DNA of 64,000 bases from Maricaulaceae bacterium EIL42A08 (GCA_024178355.1 JAMZNZ010000001.1:248001-312000); one strand, 5' to 3'; positions 42,102 to 51,410 are shown, counted from the stretch's first letter. The notes: a model not told the origin generated them from the sequence alone. A program made the numbers and translations.

Positions 42102-43654
42102 CGCCCTGCGCTTGCTGGCGGCGTCGCAGCCGTTGAGCCTTGAGCCAGCAGGACATTGGCCGAGGCCACCTCATCAATGGCCGCCAGAGCCATGGGGGCT
42201 CCATCGCGGATGGCGATGATGCGATCGCGCTCGGCCTCAAACAGGTTCAGCTCGTCATCGCCCAGCGTACGCTCTGTCGGCAGTTCCAGCGCCATTGGAT
42301 TGGTCGGGCGACCGTTGAGGTGCACTTCATAGTGAAGGTGCGGCCCGGTGGAGCGCCCGGTCGTGCCCACATAACCGATGATCTGGCCCTGCTGAACGCG
42401 GCTGCCTGAGCGTATGCCGCGGGCAAAGCCCTGAAGGTGAGCGTAAGCGGTCTCATACCCGTTGGTGTGCTGGATGCGGATATAATTGCCAAAGCTGCCA
42501 AAGCGGTTGGCGCGTTCTACAACACCGGCACCGGCGGCCATGATCGGCGTGCCACGCGGGGCGGCAAAGTCGGTCCCGTTATGGGGGCGGCTACGCTCCA
42601 GGATCGGATGAAAGCGCATGCCAAAGCTGGACGAGATGCGCGCGCCGTTGATCGGCATCTTCATGAGAAGACGCTGCGCGCTCTCACCGTCAGCGGTGAA
42701 AAAGCCAACCTCGCCATCAGGGGCTTCAAAGCGGAAATATTCAAGCGGATCACCGCGACCATCAAACACCACGTAGAGGATGTCCCCGGTGCGGATCGTT
42801 TCACCGCGACGGTTCACGAAGCGCTCGAACACCACGTCGAAATCATCGCCGGGCTGGATGGTGCGAAAGTCCACCGCAAAGCCGAGCACATTGGCCAGCT
42901 CGCCCACGATGCGGTCAGTGGCCCCCGCCTCGATGGCAGACAGATAAAGAGAACTTTCCACTTCGCCGGTGGCGCGCACGATCTGGCGCTCAAGGCTACG
43001 GACCGCTTCACGGACGCGGAACTGGTTGCCCACACGCGCGACGGTCAGGGTGCGCTCTTCATCCGGCTGGAAAGAGAAACCGGCAAGCCAGCGCTCTGGC
43101 AGCTCCTCCTCATTGATGCGCGCGGCAATGCGATCAGCTTCGCTCGGCGCTTCCATGAAAATGGTCAGGCGCTGGCCAGCCCGCAGGCGGCGCGCAGAAA
43201 ACATCGGCTCCAGCGCGGCAATGGCGCGCGCAGCGTCGACACGACTTGCACCGGCATTATCCAGAACACTGGCGAAAGTCTGACCCCGGCGCACAACAGC
43301 ATCGATGGAGGTGACGGACGGAACCGAGCGCCCGGCAAACTGATTATGCTCAGCCTGGATCAGGTCCTGATTGAAATCCAGCGATGCCAGCACGGCTGGC
43401 TCGGCGAGCGTCATGTCCGTTGCGGTATCAGCTGCAGTCGATGGCTCAAGGCTCGCAGTTTCGAGAGTTGGCTCACTTTCGGCTTCGCTGACCAGAACCG
43501 GTTCGGACAAGGGCTGAGCGGTATCTGAACCGCTTGCGCTGGTCCGCGCGATGAGCAGAAGGGCGATGAGCGCAAGCGCCCCACCAACGCTGAAGAAGAA
43601 AATCAGCGTGCGCGAGCGCTGTGCCTGGGCGAGACGAACGTTAAATCCGGACAT
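42098..43654 (-). CDS. M23-family (LytM-type) metallopeptidase, membrane-anchored
   Basis: The 518-residue protein starts at ATG 43654 (AGCAGG ahead). It has an N-terminal membrane anchor (LIFFFSVGGALALIALLLIA) and a central helical/OB region (QRLTIFMEAPSEADRIAARI, typical of the Csd3/OapA-like fold). The C-terminal M23 domain has zinc ligands in RPHNGTDFAAPRG (H-x3-D) and STGPHLHYEVHLNG (HxH), and all motifs intact. It should cleave peptidoglycan cross-links, as MepM-like endopeptidases do. It is divergent from the small membrane gene at 43835. Confidence 0.9.
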   Translation of the reverse strand: MSGFNVRLAQAQRSRTLIFFFSVGGALALIALLLIARTSASGSDTAQPLSEPVLVSEAESEPTLETASLEPSTAADTATDMTLAEPAVLASLDFNQDLIQAEHNQFAGRSVPSVTSIDAVVRRGQTFASVLDNAGASRVDAARAIAALEPMFSARRLRAGQRLTIFMEAPSEADRIAARINEEELPERWLAGFSFQPDEERTLTVARVGNQFRVREAVRSLERQIVRATGEVESSLYLSAIEAGATDRIVGELANVLGFAVDFRTIQPGDDFDVVFERFVNRRGETIRTGDILYVVFDGRGDPLEYFRFEAPDGEVGFFTADGESAQRLLMKMPINGARISSSFGMRFHPILERSRPHNGTDFAAPRGTPIMAAGAGVVERANRFGSFGNYIRIQHTNGYETAYAHLQGFARGIRSGSRVQQGQIIGYVGTTGRSTGPHLHYEVHLNGRPTNPMALELPTERTLGDDELNLFEAERDRIIAIRDGAPMALAAIDEVASANVLLAQGSTAATPPASAGR

Positions 43655-43834
43655 AGACCTGCTAGCTTGCCTCACGGCCGTGTCCCTGGCTGACACAGCC
43701 TTGTGAATTGTTTAGAGCCCCTCCAGTCCCCATGTTGTCTCCAACAGGGCCCGGTGCCAAGAGGGGCGTATCCCATCAGGCTCGGTTTAACAAACTGGAA
43801 AGCAAACTTCCTGCCAGCGGTATATAGGTCAAAC

Positions 43835-44071
43835 GTGAAGACAGTCCTCATTACAATTGGAGTCCTGCTCGCCTTTCTGGCTGCTGCGATCTGGTTCGCT
43901 ATGTCCAGCTGGTCCAGCATTGGTGCCGACACCCACGCTGATATTTCCGCCCATGGCTATATCGCCATGGCCATCGGCATTGTCTTTTCACTTTTGATTG
44001 GTGGCGGATTGATGGCGTTGGTCTTTTATTCTGCACGCCACGGCCATGACGACGTGGACCACGAGCTCTGA
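43835..44071 (+). CDS. Small two-helix membrane protein, unknown
   Basis: The 78-residue protein starts at GTG 43835 with AGGTC ahead; an upstream in-frame extension crosses promoter sequence. It has two hydrophobic helices (VLITIGVLLAFLAAAIWFAM and GYIAMAIGIVFSLLIGGGLM) and a His/Asp-rich C-terminal tail (ARHGHDDVDHEL). No named family is recognised. It may be a small inner-membrane protein; the tail could bind metal. Confidence 0.6.
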   Translation: MKTVLITIGVLLAFLAAAIWFAMSSWSSIGADTHADISAHGYIAMAIGIVFSLLIGGGLMALVFYSARHGHDDVDHEL

Positions 44072-44122
44072 CAGCTGCAGCGCGGCCCAAATCGGTCAAT
44101 GCCTCGTTAGTAGAATCGCGCC

Positions 44123-44809
44123 ATGGTCACGACCATGAGCCAGACAAATACCCCCTCCGCCGCCGAACTTGCCGCCCTTCTCTGCTCGCGCGTGTGCCAC
44201 GACATTGCTGGCCCGACGAGCGCGATGGGCGCAGCCCTGTCCGTTCTCGATGACGAGAGCGCCGCTGATATGCGCGATGATGCGATCGACCTTCTGCGCA
44301 CCGGTGCCGTGTCGATCCGCAACAAGCTGGAATACGCCCGCGTGTGTTTTGGTGCCGGTGGCTCGCGCGGCGGTGAGATGGCCCTTGATGAGATCAAGGG
44401 CCTCGTCGAGCCGATGTTCGCTGACGCGCGGCCCGACATTGTCTGGAAAAATGAAGGCGGTGCGATTGATCGCACAGCTGCGCGCATCCTGCTCAATCTG
44501 ATCTGGCTGGCGGTGGAAAGCGTTCCGCGCGGCGGCACGGTGACGATTGAGGCCACCTCATCGGGTGATGGCGGCGCGCGTCTGCGCATCGTCGCGGCAG
44601 GTCCGCGCATCCGGCTTGATGAAGGCCATCGCGGCGCACTGGAAGGCGAACGCCCGGCAGACGGGTATGATGGCCGCTCCATCCAGCCTTACTATGCCGG
44701 ATTGCTTGCTCGCGAGACCGGTGGCCGGGCCCACGCCAGCGCTTCTGAAGAGCGCGCCGAGTTCACCGCTCTGACCGGCCCTGCGCAAAGTGCAGAAGCT
44801 GCGGCATAA
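44123..44809 (+). CDS. chpT: Histidine phosphotransferase ChpT (CtrA pathway)
   Basis: The 228-residue protein has the ChpT hallmark LCSRVCHDIAGPTSAMGAAL with the phosphorylated His in CHDIAGP, then a degenerate HATPase-like domain (LNLIWLAVESVPRGGTVTIE and later GPRIRLDEGHRGALEG) that no longer binds ATP. In Caulobacter ChpT passes phosphate from CckA to CtrA and CpdR and thus links the cell cycle to motility. It is upstream of and in line with the che cluster, which may allow coordinated expression. ATG 44123 or the nearby ATG 44135 could be the start. Confidence 0.9.
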   Translation: MVTTMSQTNTPSAAELAALLCSRVCHDIAGPTSAMGAALSVLDDESAADMRDDAIDLLRTGAVSIRNKLEYARVCFGAGGSRGGEMALDEIKGLVEPMFADARPDIVWKNEGGAIDRTAARILLNLIWLAVESVPRGGTVTIEATSSGDGGARLRIVAAGPRIRLDEGHRGALEGERPADGYDGRSIQPYYAGLLARETGGRAHASASEERAEFTALTGPAQSAEAAA

Positions 44810-44903
44810 CCTTATTACCCGCAGCAACATTAAAACCTTTGCTTAACCAAGCCCGTGAGACAGTCGTCCTTAGACGCCTGTATCTGTTAATGGGGCTGGT
44901 TTC

Positions 44904-47624
44904 ATGGACGAGTTAATCGGCGAATTTCTGGCCGAAACATTTGAAAGCCTTGATGTCATCGACGTCGAGCTTGTTAAGTTTGAATCTGACCCAACGAACA
45001 GGGCCACGCTGGATAATATCTTCCGGCTTCTGCACACCATCAAAGGCACCTGTGGCTTTCTAGAGCTGACGCGCCTTGAAGCGATTGCCCACGCTGGTGA
45101 AACCCTGCTGGGTAAATTCCGCGATGGCGACCTGGTTGCCGACAGCAACGCGGTGACGGTGGTCCTCAAATCCCTCGACCAGATCAAGGCAATCCTGGAA
45201 GGCCTGGAGCAGACCGGCTCAGAGCCGCAAGGCGATGACACGGCCCTGATCGCAGAGCTTGAAGCCCTGGCTGAAGGCAAGGCGGTTGAGGTGGAGGCCG
45301 CAGCGCCTGCGCCGGAACCAGAGCCAGAACCTGAACCGGAGCACGAACCTGCACCGACGGCTGAAGCCGGTGACAGCGCGTTCGATGCCGATCTTGGCCG
45401 CGAGCTGCGCCCCGGCGAGGTTTCGCTGGCCGATCTTGAAGCTGCCTTCATGAATACGCCGGGTCCTGAAGACGAGGCTGAGGCTGATGTTGACACCGCA
45501 GAAGCCGACGCTGACGTTGAAGCCGAGGACGACGCTGAAGAGATTGCTGCTGAAGCGCCCGCAGCGGCCCCTGCTGCGGCTGAAGCGCCGGCAGCGGCTG
45601 CCAATGCTGATGCGCCAGCGGCAACCGGTGGTGCGCGCACCCAGTCGACCATCCGCGTGAATGTGGATGTGCTTGAAAACCTGATGACCACGGTGTCAGA
45701 ACTCGTTCTGGCCCGTAACCAGATGCACCAGATCGTGCGCGGCGCTGAAGACAGCGCCCTGAAGACACCGCTGCAGCGCCTGTCGTCTGTGACTGCAGAG
45801 CTGCAGGACGGGGTCATGAAAACCCGCATGCAGCCGGTTGGCGATGCATGGAAAAAGCTGCCGCGGATTGTTCGCGATGCCAGCCAGGATTTGGGCAAGA
45901 AGATCAACCTGATCCAGGAAGGTGAAGACACCGAGCTGGACCGCCAGGTGCTTGAGCTGATTAAAGATCCGCTCACCCACATGATCCGCAATTCCTGCGA
46001 TCACGGCCTGGAAACCCCGGATGTCCGCGTTGCCAATGGCAAGCCGGAGCTGGGCACGATCCGCCTGTCCGCCTACCATGAAGGCGGCGCGATCATCATC
46101 AAGATCGCCGACGATGGCCGCGGTCTAGATCCGGAAAAAATCCGCGCGAAGATCCTTGAAAAGGGCCTGGCCACGCCGGACGAGCTTGCCGGGATGAGCG
46201 AGCAGCAGATCCAGCGCTTTGTCTTTGCCGCTGGCTTCTCCACCGCCGCCCAGGTGACCAACCTGTCCGGACGCGGCGTCGGCATGGACGTTGTCCGCAC
46301 CAATATCGAACAGATTGGCGGCCAGATTGACCTGCACTCAGAGGTCAACAAGGGTGCCACCTTCACCATCAAGATCCCGCTGACGCTGGCGATTGTGTCG
46401 GCCCTTATCGTGAAGGTCGGCGAAGAGCGCTTTGCCGCGCCGCAGCTGAGCGTGCGTGAACTGGTGCGTGTCGGACCGGGCTCCTCGATCGAAGTTGAAA
46501 CGCTGAACGGTGCGCGGATGATCCGCCTGCGCGACCGCCTGCTGCCGGTCATCGCCCTCAATGAAGTGCTGAACCAGACGCTGGGCGGCACTGAAGAGAT
46601 GTCGGGCTATGTCATCGTGCTTGAGGCCGCTGGCCGCAAGGTTGGCCTGGTGGTCGACGATGTCCTTGATACCGAAGAAATCGTGGTCAAGCCACTGTCT
46701 GGTCCGCTTCGCAATGTTTCGGTCTTCTCCGGCGCAACCATTCTGGGTGATGGCTCGGTGATCATGATCCTTGATCCCAACGGCCTCGCCTCTGAAACCG
46801 CGATGGAAGCTGAAGAGGTCAAGGAGAGCGCTGCTGCTGCCGCTGAAAGCGATGAAGCCCTCAGCGCGCGCCAGCGCCTGCTGCTGGTACGCGCCGGCGG
46901 TGAAGAGCCCAAGGCCGTTCCGGTCAGCCTTATCACGCGCCTTGAAGACTTTGACGCCAAGACCATCGAGAAGGTCGACGAGCGCTATGTGGTCCAGTAT
47001 CGCGGACGCCTGCTTCCGCTGGCCCACGCCGGTGGCTACGACACCTTCCAGGACAGCGGTCGCCAGCCGGTGCTTGTCTTTGCTGAAGATGGTCGCTCGG
47101 CCGGTGTTGCCGTTGATGAAATCCTTGATGTCGTTGAAGAAACGCTGGATCTGGAAATGGGTTCGGAACGTCCAGGTGTGATCGGGTCTGCCGTCATCAA
47201 GGGCAAGGCGACCGAGGTTCTCGACATCGCCTGGCATATGGAACGCGCCTGGTCGGGTGCGCCGCAGCGGGCTGAAAAGTCTGAGCGTAATGCGGTCCTG
47301 CTGGTGGAAGCTGATGCCTTCTCCCGCCGGATGCTCGCGCCTCTGCTGGCCGCTGCCGGCTATGACGTCACGGTGGCTGGCGGGCTTCATGAAGCGCGCG
47401 ATGCTGCCCAGATGGGCGCAGAATACGATGTGGTCGTGGGTGATCCCGGAGCGCTGAACCGCCTGGGTGAGGAAGGCTTCTTCCTCAACATTCCACGCCT
47501 GGGTGTGGGTGAAAACGCCTACAGCCATTCTTCAGAAGGCTTTGTCGCTGTAATGGACCGCGCTGATCGCGGCGGCCTGATTGCGGCGCTCGACAAGGCA
47601 GCCCGCACCCGCGCGGCGGCCTAA
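44904..47624 (+). CDS. cheA: Chemotaxis histidine kinase CheA with C-terminal receiver-like domain
   Basis: The 906-residue protein has the P1 HPt domain with His 44 in LLHTIKGTCGFLEL, a long acidic Ala/Glu/Pro linker (residues about 120-245, with EPEPEPEPEHEP), then dimerisation (RVNVDVLENLMTTVSELVLA), the ATP-binding domain (SCDHGLETPDVR, IADDGRGLDPEKI, FSTAAQVTNLSGRGVGMDVV) and a CheW-like domain (SAAIVKVGEERFAAPQ-like). A C-terminal region (AVLLVEADAFSRRMLAPLLA to the end) is receiver-like, with a possible Asp in VVVGDP but no clear Lys, so it is likely inactive. CheA phosphorylates CheY and CheB in response to receptor state. Confidence 0.95.
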   Translation: MDELIGEFLAETFESLDVIDVELVKFESDPTNRATLDNIFRLLHTIKGTCGFLELTRLEAIAHAGETLLGKFRDGDLVADSNAVTVVLKSLDQIKAILEGLEQTGSEPQGDDTALIAELEALAEGKAVEVEAAAPAPEPEPEPEPEHEPAPTAEAGDSAFDADLGRELRPGEVSLADLEAAFMNTPGPEDEAEADVDTAEADADVEAEDDAEEIAAEAPAAAPAAAEAPAAAANADAPAATGGARTQSTIRVNVDVLENLMTTVSELVLARNQMHQIVRGAEDSALKTPLQRLSSVTAELQDGVMKTRMQPVGDAWKKLPRIVRDASQDLGKKINLIQEGEDTELDRQVLELIKDPLTHMIRNSCDHGLETPDVRVANGKPELGTIRLSAYHEGGAIIIKIADDGRGLDPEKIRAKILEKGLATPDELAGMSEQQIQRFVFAAGFSTAAQVTNLSGRGVGMDVVRTNIEQIGGQIDLHSEVNKGATFTIKIPLTLAIVSALIVKVGEERFAAPQLSVRELVRVGPGSSIEVETLNGARMIRLRDRLLPVIALNEVLNQTLGGTEEMSGYVIVLEAAGRKVGLVVDDVLDTEEIVVKPLSGPLRNVSVFSGATILGDGSVIMILDPNGLASETAMEAEEVKESAAAAAESDEALSARQRLLLVRAGGEEPKAVPVSLITRLEDFDAKTIEKVDERYVVQYRGRLLPLAHAGGYDTFQDSGRQPVLVFAEDGRSAGVAVDEILDVVEETLDLEMGSERPGVIGSAVIKGKATEVLDIAWHMERAWSGAPQRAEKSERNAVLLVEADAFSRRMLAPLLAAAGYDVTVAGGLHEARDAAQMGAEYDVVVGDPGALNRLGEEGFFLNIPRLGVGENAYSHSSEGFVAVMDRADRGGLIAALDKAARTRAAA

Positions 47625-47637
47625 GGGAAAGACGAAT

Positions 47638-48087
47638 ATGTCGGTTCAATCCTCCTTCGAATACGTCACCGTCCACATTGGTGGGCAGCTCTTCGGCGTG
47701 GAAGTCGACGAGATCCGTGAGGTCTTCTCGCCCCAGGACATCACCAAGGTGCCACGCGCACCCGGTGAGATCGCGGGCTTGTTAAACCTTCGCGGCCGCA
47801 TCGTGACGGCGGTGGACGCCCGCAGCCGATTGAATCTGCCCGCTCGCGGCGCAGACGAGCCGGTGATGGCGCTGGGACTTGAGCAAGGCTCTGAACTCTT
47901 TGGTGTTCTGGTCGACGAAGTTGGCGAAGTGATGCGGCTTAAAGCCGACACGCTGGAAGCCAGCCCGGCTCACCTGGACCCGCACTGGCGTGCGCTCCTG
48001 AAAGGCGTGCACCGTCTTGAAAAGAATTTGCTGGCAGTGCTCGACATTCGCGCGCTGATCAACTGGGACAACAAGCTGGCGGCTTAG
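47638..48087 (+). CDS. cheW: Chemotaxis coupling protein CheW
   Basis: The 149-residue protein is a single CheW domain: YVTVHIGGQLFGVEVDEIRE, VPRAPGEIAGLLNLRGRIVT and LFGVLVDEVGEVMRL are standard motifs. It bridges chemoreceptors and CheA. ATG 47638 is chosen; it is 13 bases behind the cheA stop, with GGGAAAGAC as ribosome site. The order cheA-cheW-cheY-cheB-cheR matches alphaproteobacterial clusters. Confidence 0.95.
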   Translation: MSVQSSFEYVTVHIGGQLFGVEVDEIREVFSPQDITKVPRAPGEIAGLLNLRGRIVTAVDARSRLNLPARGADEPVMALGLEQGSELFGVLVDEVGEVMRLKADTLEASPAHLDPHWRALLKGVHRLEKNLLAVLDIRALINWDNKLAA

Positions 48088-48103
48088 ATCGGGAGTATCG
48101 CCA

Positions 48104-48469
48104 ATGAAAACCTGCCTCGTCGTCGACGACAGCCGGGTCATCCGCAAGGTCGCTCGCAAGATTGTTGAAGATATCGGCTTTGCTGTTGAAGAAGCCGCCG
48201 ATGGTCAGCAGGCGCTGGACGCCTGCAAAAAGGCCATGCCGGACGCTGTGCTTCTGGACTGGAACATGCCGGTCATGAATGGCCTCGATTTCCTGATCAA
48301 GCTGCGCAAGGAGCCGAACGGCACCAAGCCGGTCGTCGTCTTCTGCACCACAGAAAACGACATGTCCCACATCACCCAGGCGCTGCGTGCCGGGGCGGAC
48401 GAATATGTGATGAAGCCCTTCGATGGCGACATCATCGAGTCCAAGTTTGCTGAAACCGGGCTCGTTTAA
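48104..48469 (+). CDS. cheY: Chemotaxis response regulator CheY
   Basis: The 121-residue single receiver domain has CLVVDDSRVIRKVARKIVED with the acidic pair, the phosphorylated Asp 52 in LLDWNMPVMNG, Thr in VVFCTTEND and Lys in YVMKPFDGD. It carries the signal from CheA to the flagellar switch. It is the third gene of the che operon, 16 bases after cheW, with GGGAG ahead. Confidence 0.95.
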   Translation: MKTCLVVDDSRVIRKVARKIVEDIGFAVEEAADGQQALDACKKAMPDAVLLDWNMPVMNGLDFLIKLRKEPNGTKPVVVFCTTENDMSHITQALRAGADEYVMKPFDGDIIESKFAETGLV

Positions 48470-48497
48470 CGCGCACCCCTATTAGGAGCGCCATCCC

Positions 48498-49568
48498 GTG
48501 AGCGCCGCCGCCCAATATACACCCGACGCGAGCGGAAAACCCCGCGTCCTGATCATCGACGACAGCGCCGTGGTGCGCGGCCTTGTGGCCCGCTGGGTCG
48601 AAGGCGACTCGCGCCTTGAGGTCGCCGCCACCTGCGCCGATGGCGAACAGGGTGTGCGCCGCGCCAAGGAGCTGCAGCCCGATCTGGTGGTTCTGGACGT
48701 GGAAATGCCGCGCATGGACGGGCTGACCGCCCTGCCGCTCATTCTGAAAGCTGCGCCCCGTGCGCGCGTCATCATGGCATCCACCCTGACCCGCAAGGGC
48801 GGTGAGGTGACCATGCGTGCCCTGTCGCTGGGTGCGGCCGATTATGCGCCGAAACCGGAAGCCGGCCGTGTTGCCGGTGCTGAAACCTATCGGATCGAAT
48901 TGCTGGACAAGCTGGTTGCGCTCAGCCCGCGCCAGAAAGTGCCATCTGCGGCGCGCCCTCGCGTGGCCCCGGTCTCTGCCGCGCGCCCGGCCCCGCGTCC
49001 CGGTCTGATCGCCATCGGTTCGTCCACGGGCGGACCCCAGGCGCTTCGCGACGTGATGAGTGCCATTCCGCGCGATTGCCGGGTGCCAGTGCTGATCACC
49101 CAGCACATGCCAAAGCTGTTCACCGCCATTCTGGCAGAACACCTGTCCAAATGTGGCCTGCCAGCTGCTGAGGCCAAGCATAACGAGATCATCAAGCCAG
49201 GCCGTGTCTATGTGGCACCGGGCGACTGGCACATGACCGTGCGCCGTGAAGGCGCAGGCCTTGTCACCCAGCTGGACCAGGGTCCGCAGATCAATTTCTG
49301 CCGCCCGGCCGTTGATCCGCTGTTTGAAACCTGCGCCGCCGCCATGGGGCGTAACATGCTGGCCGTCGTACTGACCGGCATGGGCTCTGATGGCCGTGAA
49401 GGTGCGCGCGCAGTCCGCGAAGCCGGCGGCCAGGTCATTGCCCAGGACCAGCAAACCAGCGTGGTCTGGGGCATGCCCGGCGCGGTCGCCGAAGCCGGCC
49501 TTGCTGACGAAATTCTACCACTAAAAGACATCGGCCCGGACATTGCCCGGCGCTTAAGGGGTGTTTGA
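48498..49568 (+). CDS. cheB: Chemotaxis methylesterase/deamidase CheB
   Basis: The 356-residue protein has a receiver domain (VLIIDDSAVVRGLVARWVEG; phosphorylated Asp in LVVLDVEMPRMDG) and a C-terminal methylesterase domain with Ser in IAIGSSTGGPQALRD, His in LITQHMPKLFT and Asp in LTGMGSDGREGARA. It starts with GTG 48498 behind TTAGGAG and overlaps cheR (TGATG at 49566-49570). CheB removes methyl groups from receptors during adaptation. Confidence 0.95.
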   Translation: MSAAAQYTPDASGKPRVLIIDDSAVVRGLVARWVEGDSRLEVAATCADGEQGVRRAKELQPDLVVLDVEMPRMDGLTALPLILKAAPRARVIMASTLTRKGGEVTMRALSLGAADYAPKPEAGRVAGAETYRIELLDKLVALSPRQKVPSAARPRVAPVSAARPAPRPGLIAIGSSTGGPQALRDVMSAIPRDCRVPVLITQHMPKLFTAILAEHLSKCGLPAAEAKHNEIIKPGRVYVAPGDWHMTVRREGAGLVTQLDQGPQINFCRPAVDPLFETCAAAMGRNMLAVVLTGMGSDGREGARAVREAGGQVIAQDQQTSVVWGMPGAVAEAGLADEILPLKDIGPDIARRLRGV

Positions 49569-50395
49569 TGACTGCTTTGCTGTCCAATAAATTCGAGTTC
49601 CTGTCCAAGGACGTGAAAACGCGCACCGGCCTGATCCTGGGCCCGGAAAAGGCTTATCTGGTGGATTCCCGCCTTGGTCCGCTTGCGCGCAAGGAAGGCT
49701 TTGCCAGCGTGGAGGCCCTGGTCGACGCGATGATGCGCGGCGATCGCAAGATGTGTGTGGCTGCCAGCGAGGCGCTCGCCACCCACGAGACCTTCTTCTT
49801 CCGCGACAAGACCCCGTTTGATCTGTTTGAAAAGACGATCATGCCGTCGCTGAAAACCGCGCGGCCCGGTCGACCGATGAAGATCTGGTGCGCGGCTGCC
49901 TCCTCCGGTCAGGAGCCCTATTCGCTGGGCATGATCCTGGATGAAGCTGGAGAGCGCGGCGCTGATATCCTCGCCACCGACATGAGCGCTCAGGTCCTGG
50001 AAAAGGCCAAGGCCGGTGTCTACACCCAGTTTGAGGTACAGCGCGGCCTGCCCATCCAGAAGCTTGTGAAGCATTTTGAGCAGGTGGGTGAGACCTGGAA
50101 GGTCAAGCCGCATATCCGCCAGCGCGTGCGCTTTGAACAGGGCAATCTGCTCGATGACTTCTCGCGCTACGGCAAGATGGACGTCATCTTCTGTCGTAAC
50201 GTGCTGATCTATTTCGATATCGACACCAAGGCGAAGGTGCTGGACCGTCTGGCCAACCAGCTCAGTGATGATGGCTTCCTGCTGCTTGGCGCTGCCGAAA
50301 CCGTGGTGGGCCTGACCGACAGTCTGCGTCCGGTTCCGGGCCATCGCGGCCTCTACGCCAAGCCGGAAACAGCGGCCAAGGCGGCTGCGGCTTAA
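49568..50395 (+). CDS. cheR: Chemotaxis protein methyltransferase CheR
   Basis: The 275-residue protein has the CheR helical N-domain (FEFLSKDVKTRTGLILGPEK) and the SAM-binding domain: THETFFFRDKTPFDLFEK, IWCAAASSGQEPYSLGMI, ILATDMSAQVLEKAKAGVY, DVIFCRNVLIYFDIDTKAKV. It adds methyl groups to receptor glutamates. Start is ATG 49568, overlapping the cheB stop, so both adaptation enzymes are coupled. It is the last gene of the cluster. Confidence 0.95.
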   Translation: MTALLSNKFEFLSKDVKTRTGLILGPEKAYLVDSRLGPLARKEGFASVEALVDAMMRGDRKMCVAASEALATHETFFFRDKTPFDLFEKTIMPSLKTARPGRPMKIWCAAASSGQEPYSLGMILDEAGERGADILATDMSAQVLEKAKAGVYTQFEVQRGLPIQKLVKHFEQVGETWKVKPHIRQRVRFEQGNLLDDFSRYGKMDVIFCRNVLIYFDIDTKAKVLDRLANQLSDDGFLLLGAAETVVGLTDSLRPVPGHRGLYAKPETAAKAAAA

Positions 50396-50499
50396 GTTTT
50401 TATTTTCTGTCCTCCCCGGCTTGATCCGGTGGACGATTTGGAAGCCCGGATGTTGTAACCGGCTGCACGGCTGTTTACGCCGGTCTACCTTATGCCAAC

Positions 50500-51000
50500 A
50501 TGTTTTGGGATGGCTTTGGGGGCCGTACCATGTCGCCATTATTGAAGAAATCGCTCCTTCGCTTGCTGGGCTTCGCGGTCTTCGCTTTTGGGGCGTTTAT
50601 CGGAAAGCAAGGCCTTGATCAGCATGCTGAGCGTGTCGGCGGGCCAAACAGCGCCTGGATAGAAACCGAGGCGGTTCTGGTGCGCATTGAGCCCCATCCG
50701 CAATACGAACAGACACGACGCCAGATTTATGCTGTCACCGCCCCCAGCGGCGCGCAAATTGAATGCCGACAGGGCCGCAGCGCCGACGACACCGATCCGA
50801 TCGGCACGTCCACCACCTTCTGGGTGAACGAAGCCTCCACGCCAGGCAATTGCCAGTATTACAGCGACAACCCCGATGCGGGCTTTACCCCGGCCCACTT
50901 CTTTATGCTCTTTGCCGTGCTCTGGATGGCCATGGGTGCCGCCTTCATGATCCGCCCCCCTAATAATATCGGTGGCGGCGGCGGTGGTGGACCGTTTTAG
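50500..51000 (+). CDS. DUF3592-type membrane protein
   Basis: The 166-residue protein has two membrane helices (LLGFAVFAFGAFIGKQGL near residue 22 and FFMLFAVLWMAMGAAFMIRP near residue 130) flanking an extracytoplasmic strand domain with ETEAVLVRIEPHPQYEQTRR, consistent with DUF3592 proteins of unknown function. The C-terminus is Gly-rich (NNIGGGGGGGPF). The start could be ATG 50500 or 50530 (TGTCGCCATTATTG after ACC). Its gene is separate from the che operon. Confidence 0.6.
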   Translation: MFWDGFGGRTMSPLLKKSLLRLLGFAVFAFGAFIGKQGLDQHAERVGGPNSAWIETEAVLVRIEPHPQYEQTRRQIYAVTAPSGAQIECRQGRSADDTDPIGTSTTFWVNEASTPGNCQYYSDNPDAGFTPAHFFMLFAVLWMAMGAAFMIRPPNNIGGGGGGGPF

Positions 51001-51135
51001 GCCGCACATAACCCCGAAGGCGTCAACGCGATGGCGCGAGACGGGCCGGAACAGCCGTGTTAAACTGTTCCATCGCGCACGGTTTGTGGGCGATGCCCGA
51101 AGGCCGCTCTGGCCTTCATGAAGGACACATGTCCC

Positions 51136-51282
51136 ATGGCCAAAGGCCACTCCCGATCTAGCCGCGAAGCCAAAAAACCCAAGGCCGACCGGAATATCAA
51201 GAAAAAGCACAACGCCTCCCAGCCCTCCCAGAAAGCCGGTGCAGTCACCGGGCTGGAGCATCTGGGCAATAAGCGCAAATAG
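51136..51282 (+). CDS. Small basic conserved protein (48 residues)
   Basis: This short frame runs ATG 51136 to TAG 51282 and encodes a 48-residue Lys/Arg/Ser-rich protein beginning MAKGHSRSSREAKKPKADRN. The start MAK-(G/S)-x-R-S-x-R-E-x-K-K-P-K recalls a family of tiny conserved proteins of alpha- and betaproteobacteria with no known function. It is followed by a short gap to the next small gene. No ribosome site is outstanding. Confidence 0.55.
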   Translation: MAKGHSRSSREAKKPKADRNIKKKHNASQPSQKAGAVTGLEHLGNKRK

Positions 51283-51410
51283 GCGCGCTGGCGCACCCTG
51301 CGACCGGTGTCATCCCGCCCTTGAACAAAACCCTACCGCGGCTGAAACCTTATCTTAGCCAAGGTCTGCTAGCCTCTTTTTCGTCCCAGTTTTGTGGGAG
51401 GAGGAAAGCC

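Noticed and set aside
44820-44903. CtrA binding site before cheA
   Set aside because: TTAAAACCTTTGCTTAACC has half-sites separated by 9 bases, not the 7 of the consensus.
46338-47528. A 396-codon open frame on the minus strand
   Set aside because: Antisense to cheA, in a GC-rich gene where long shadow frames are expected.
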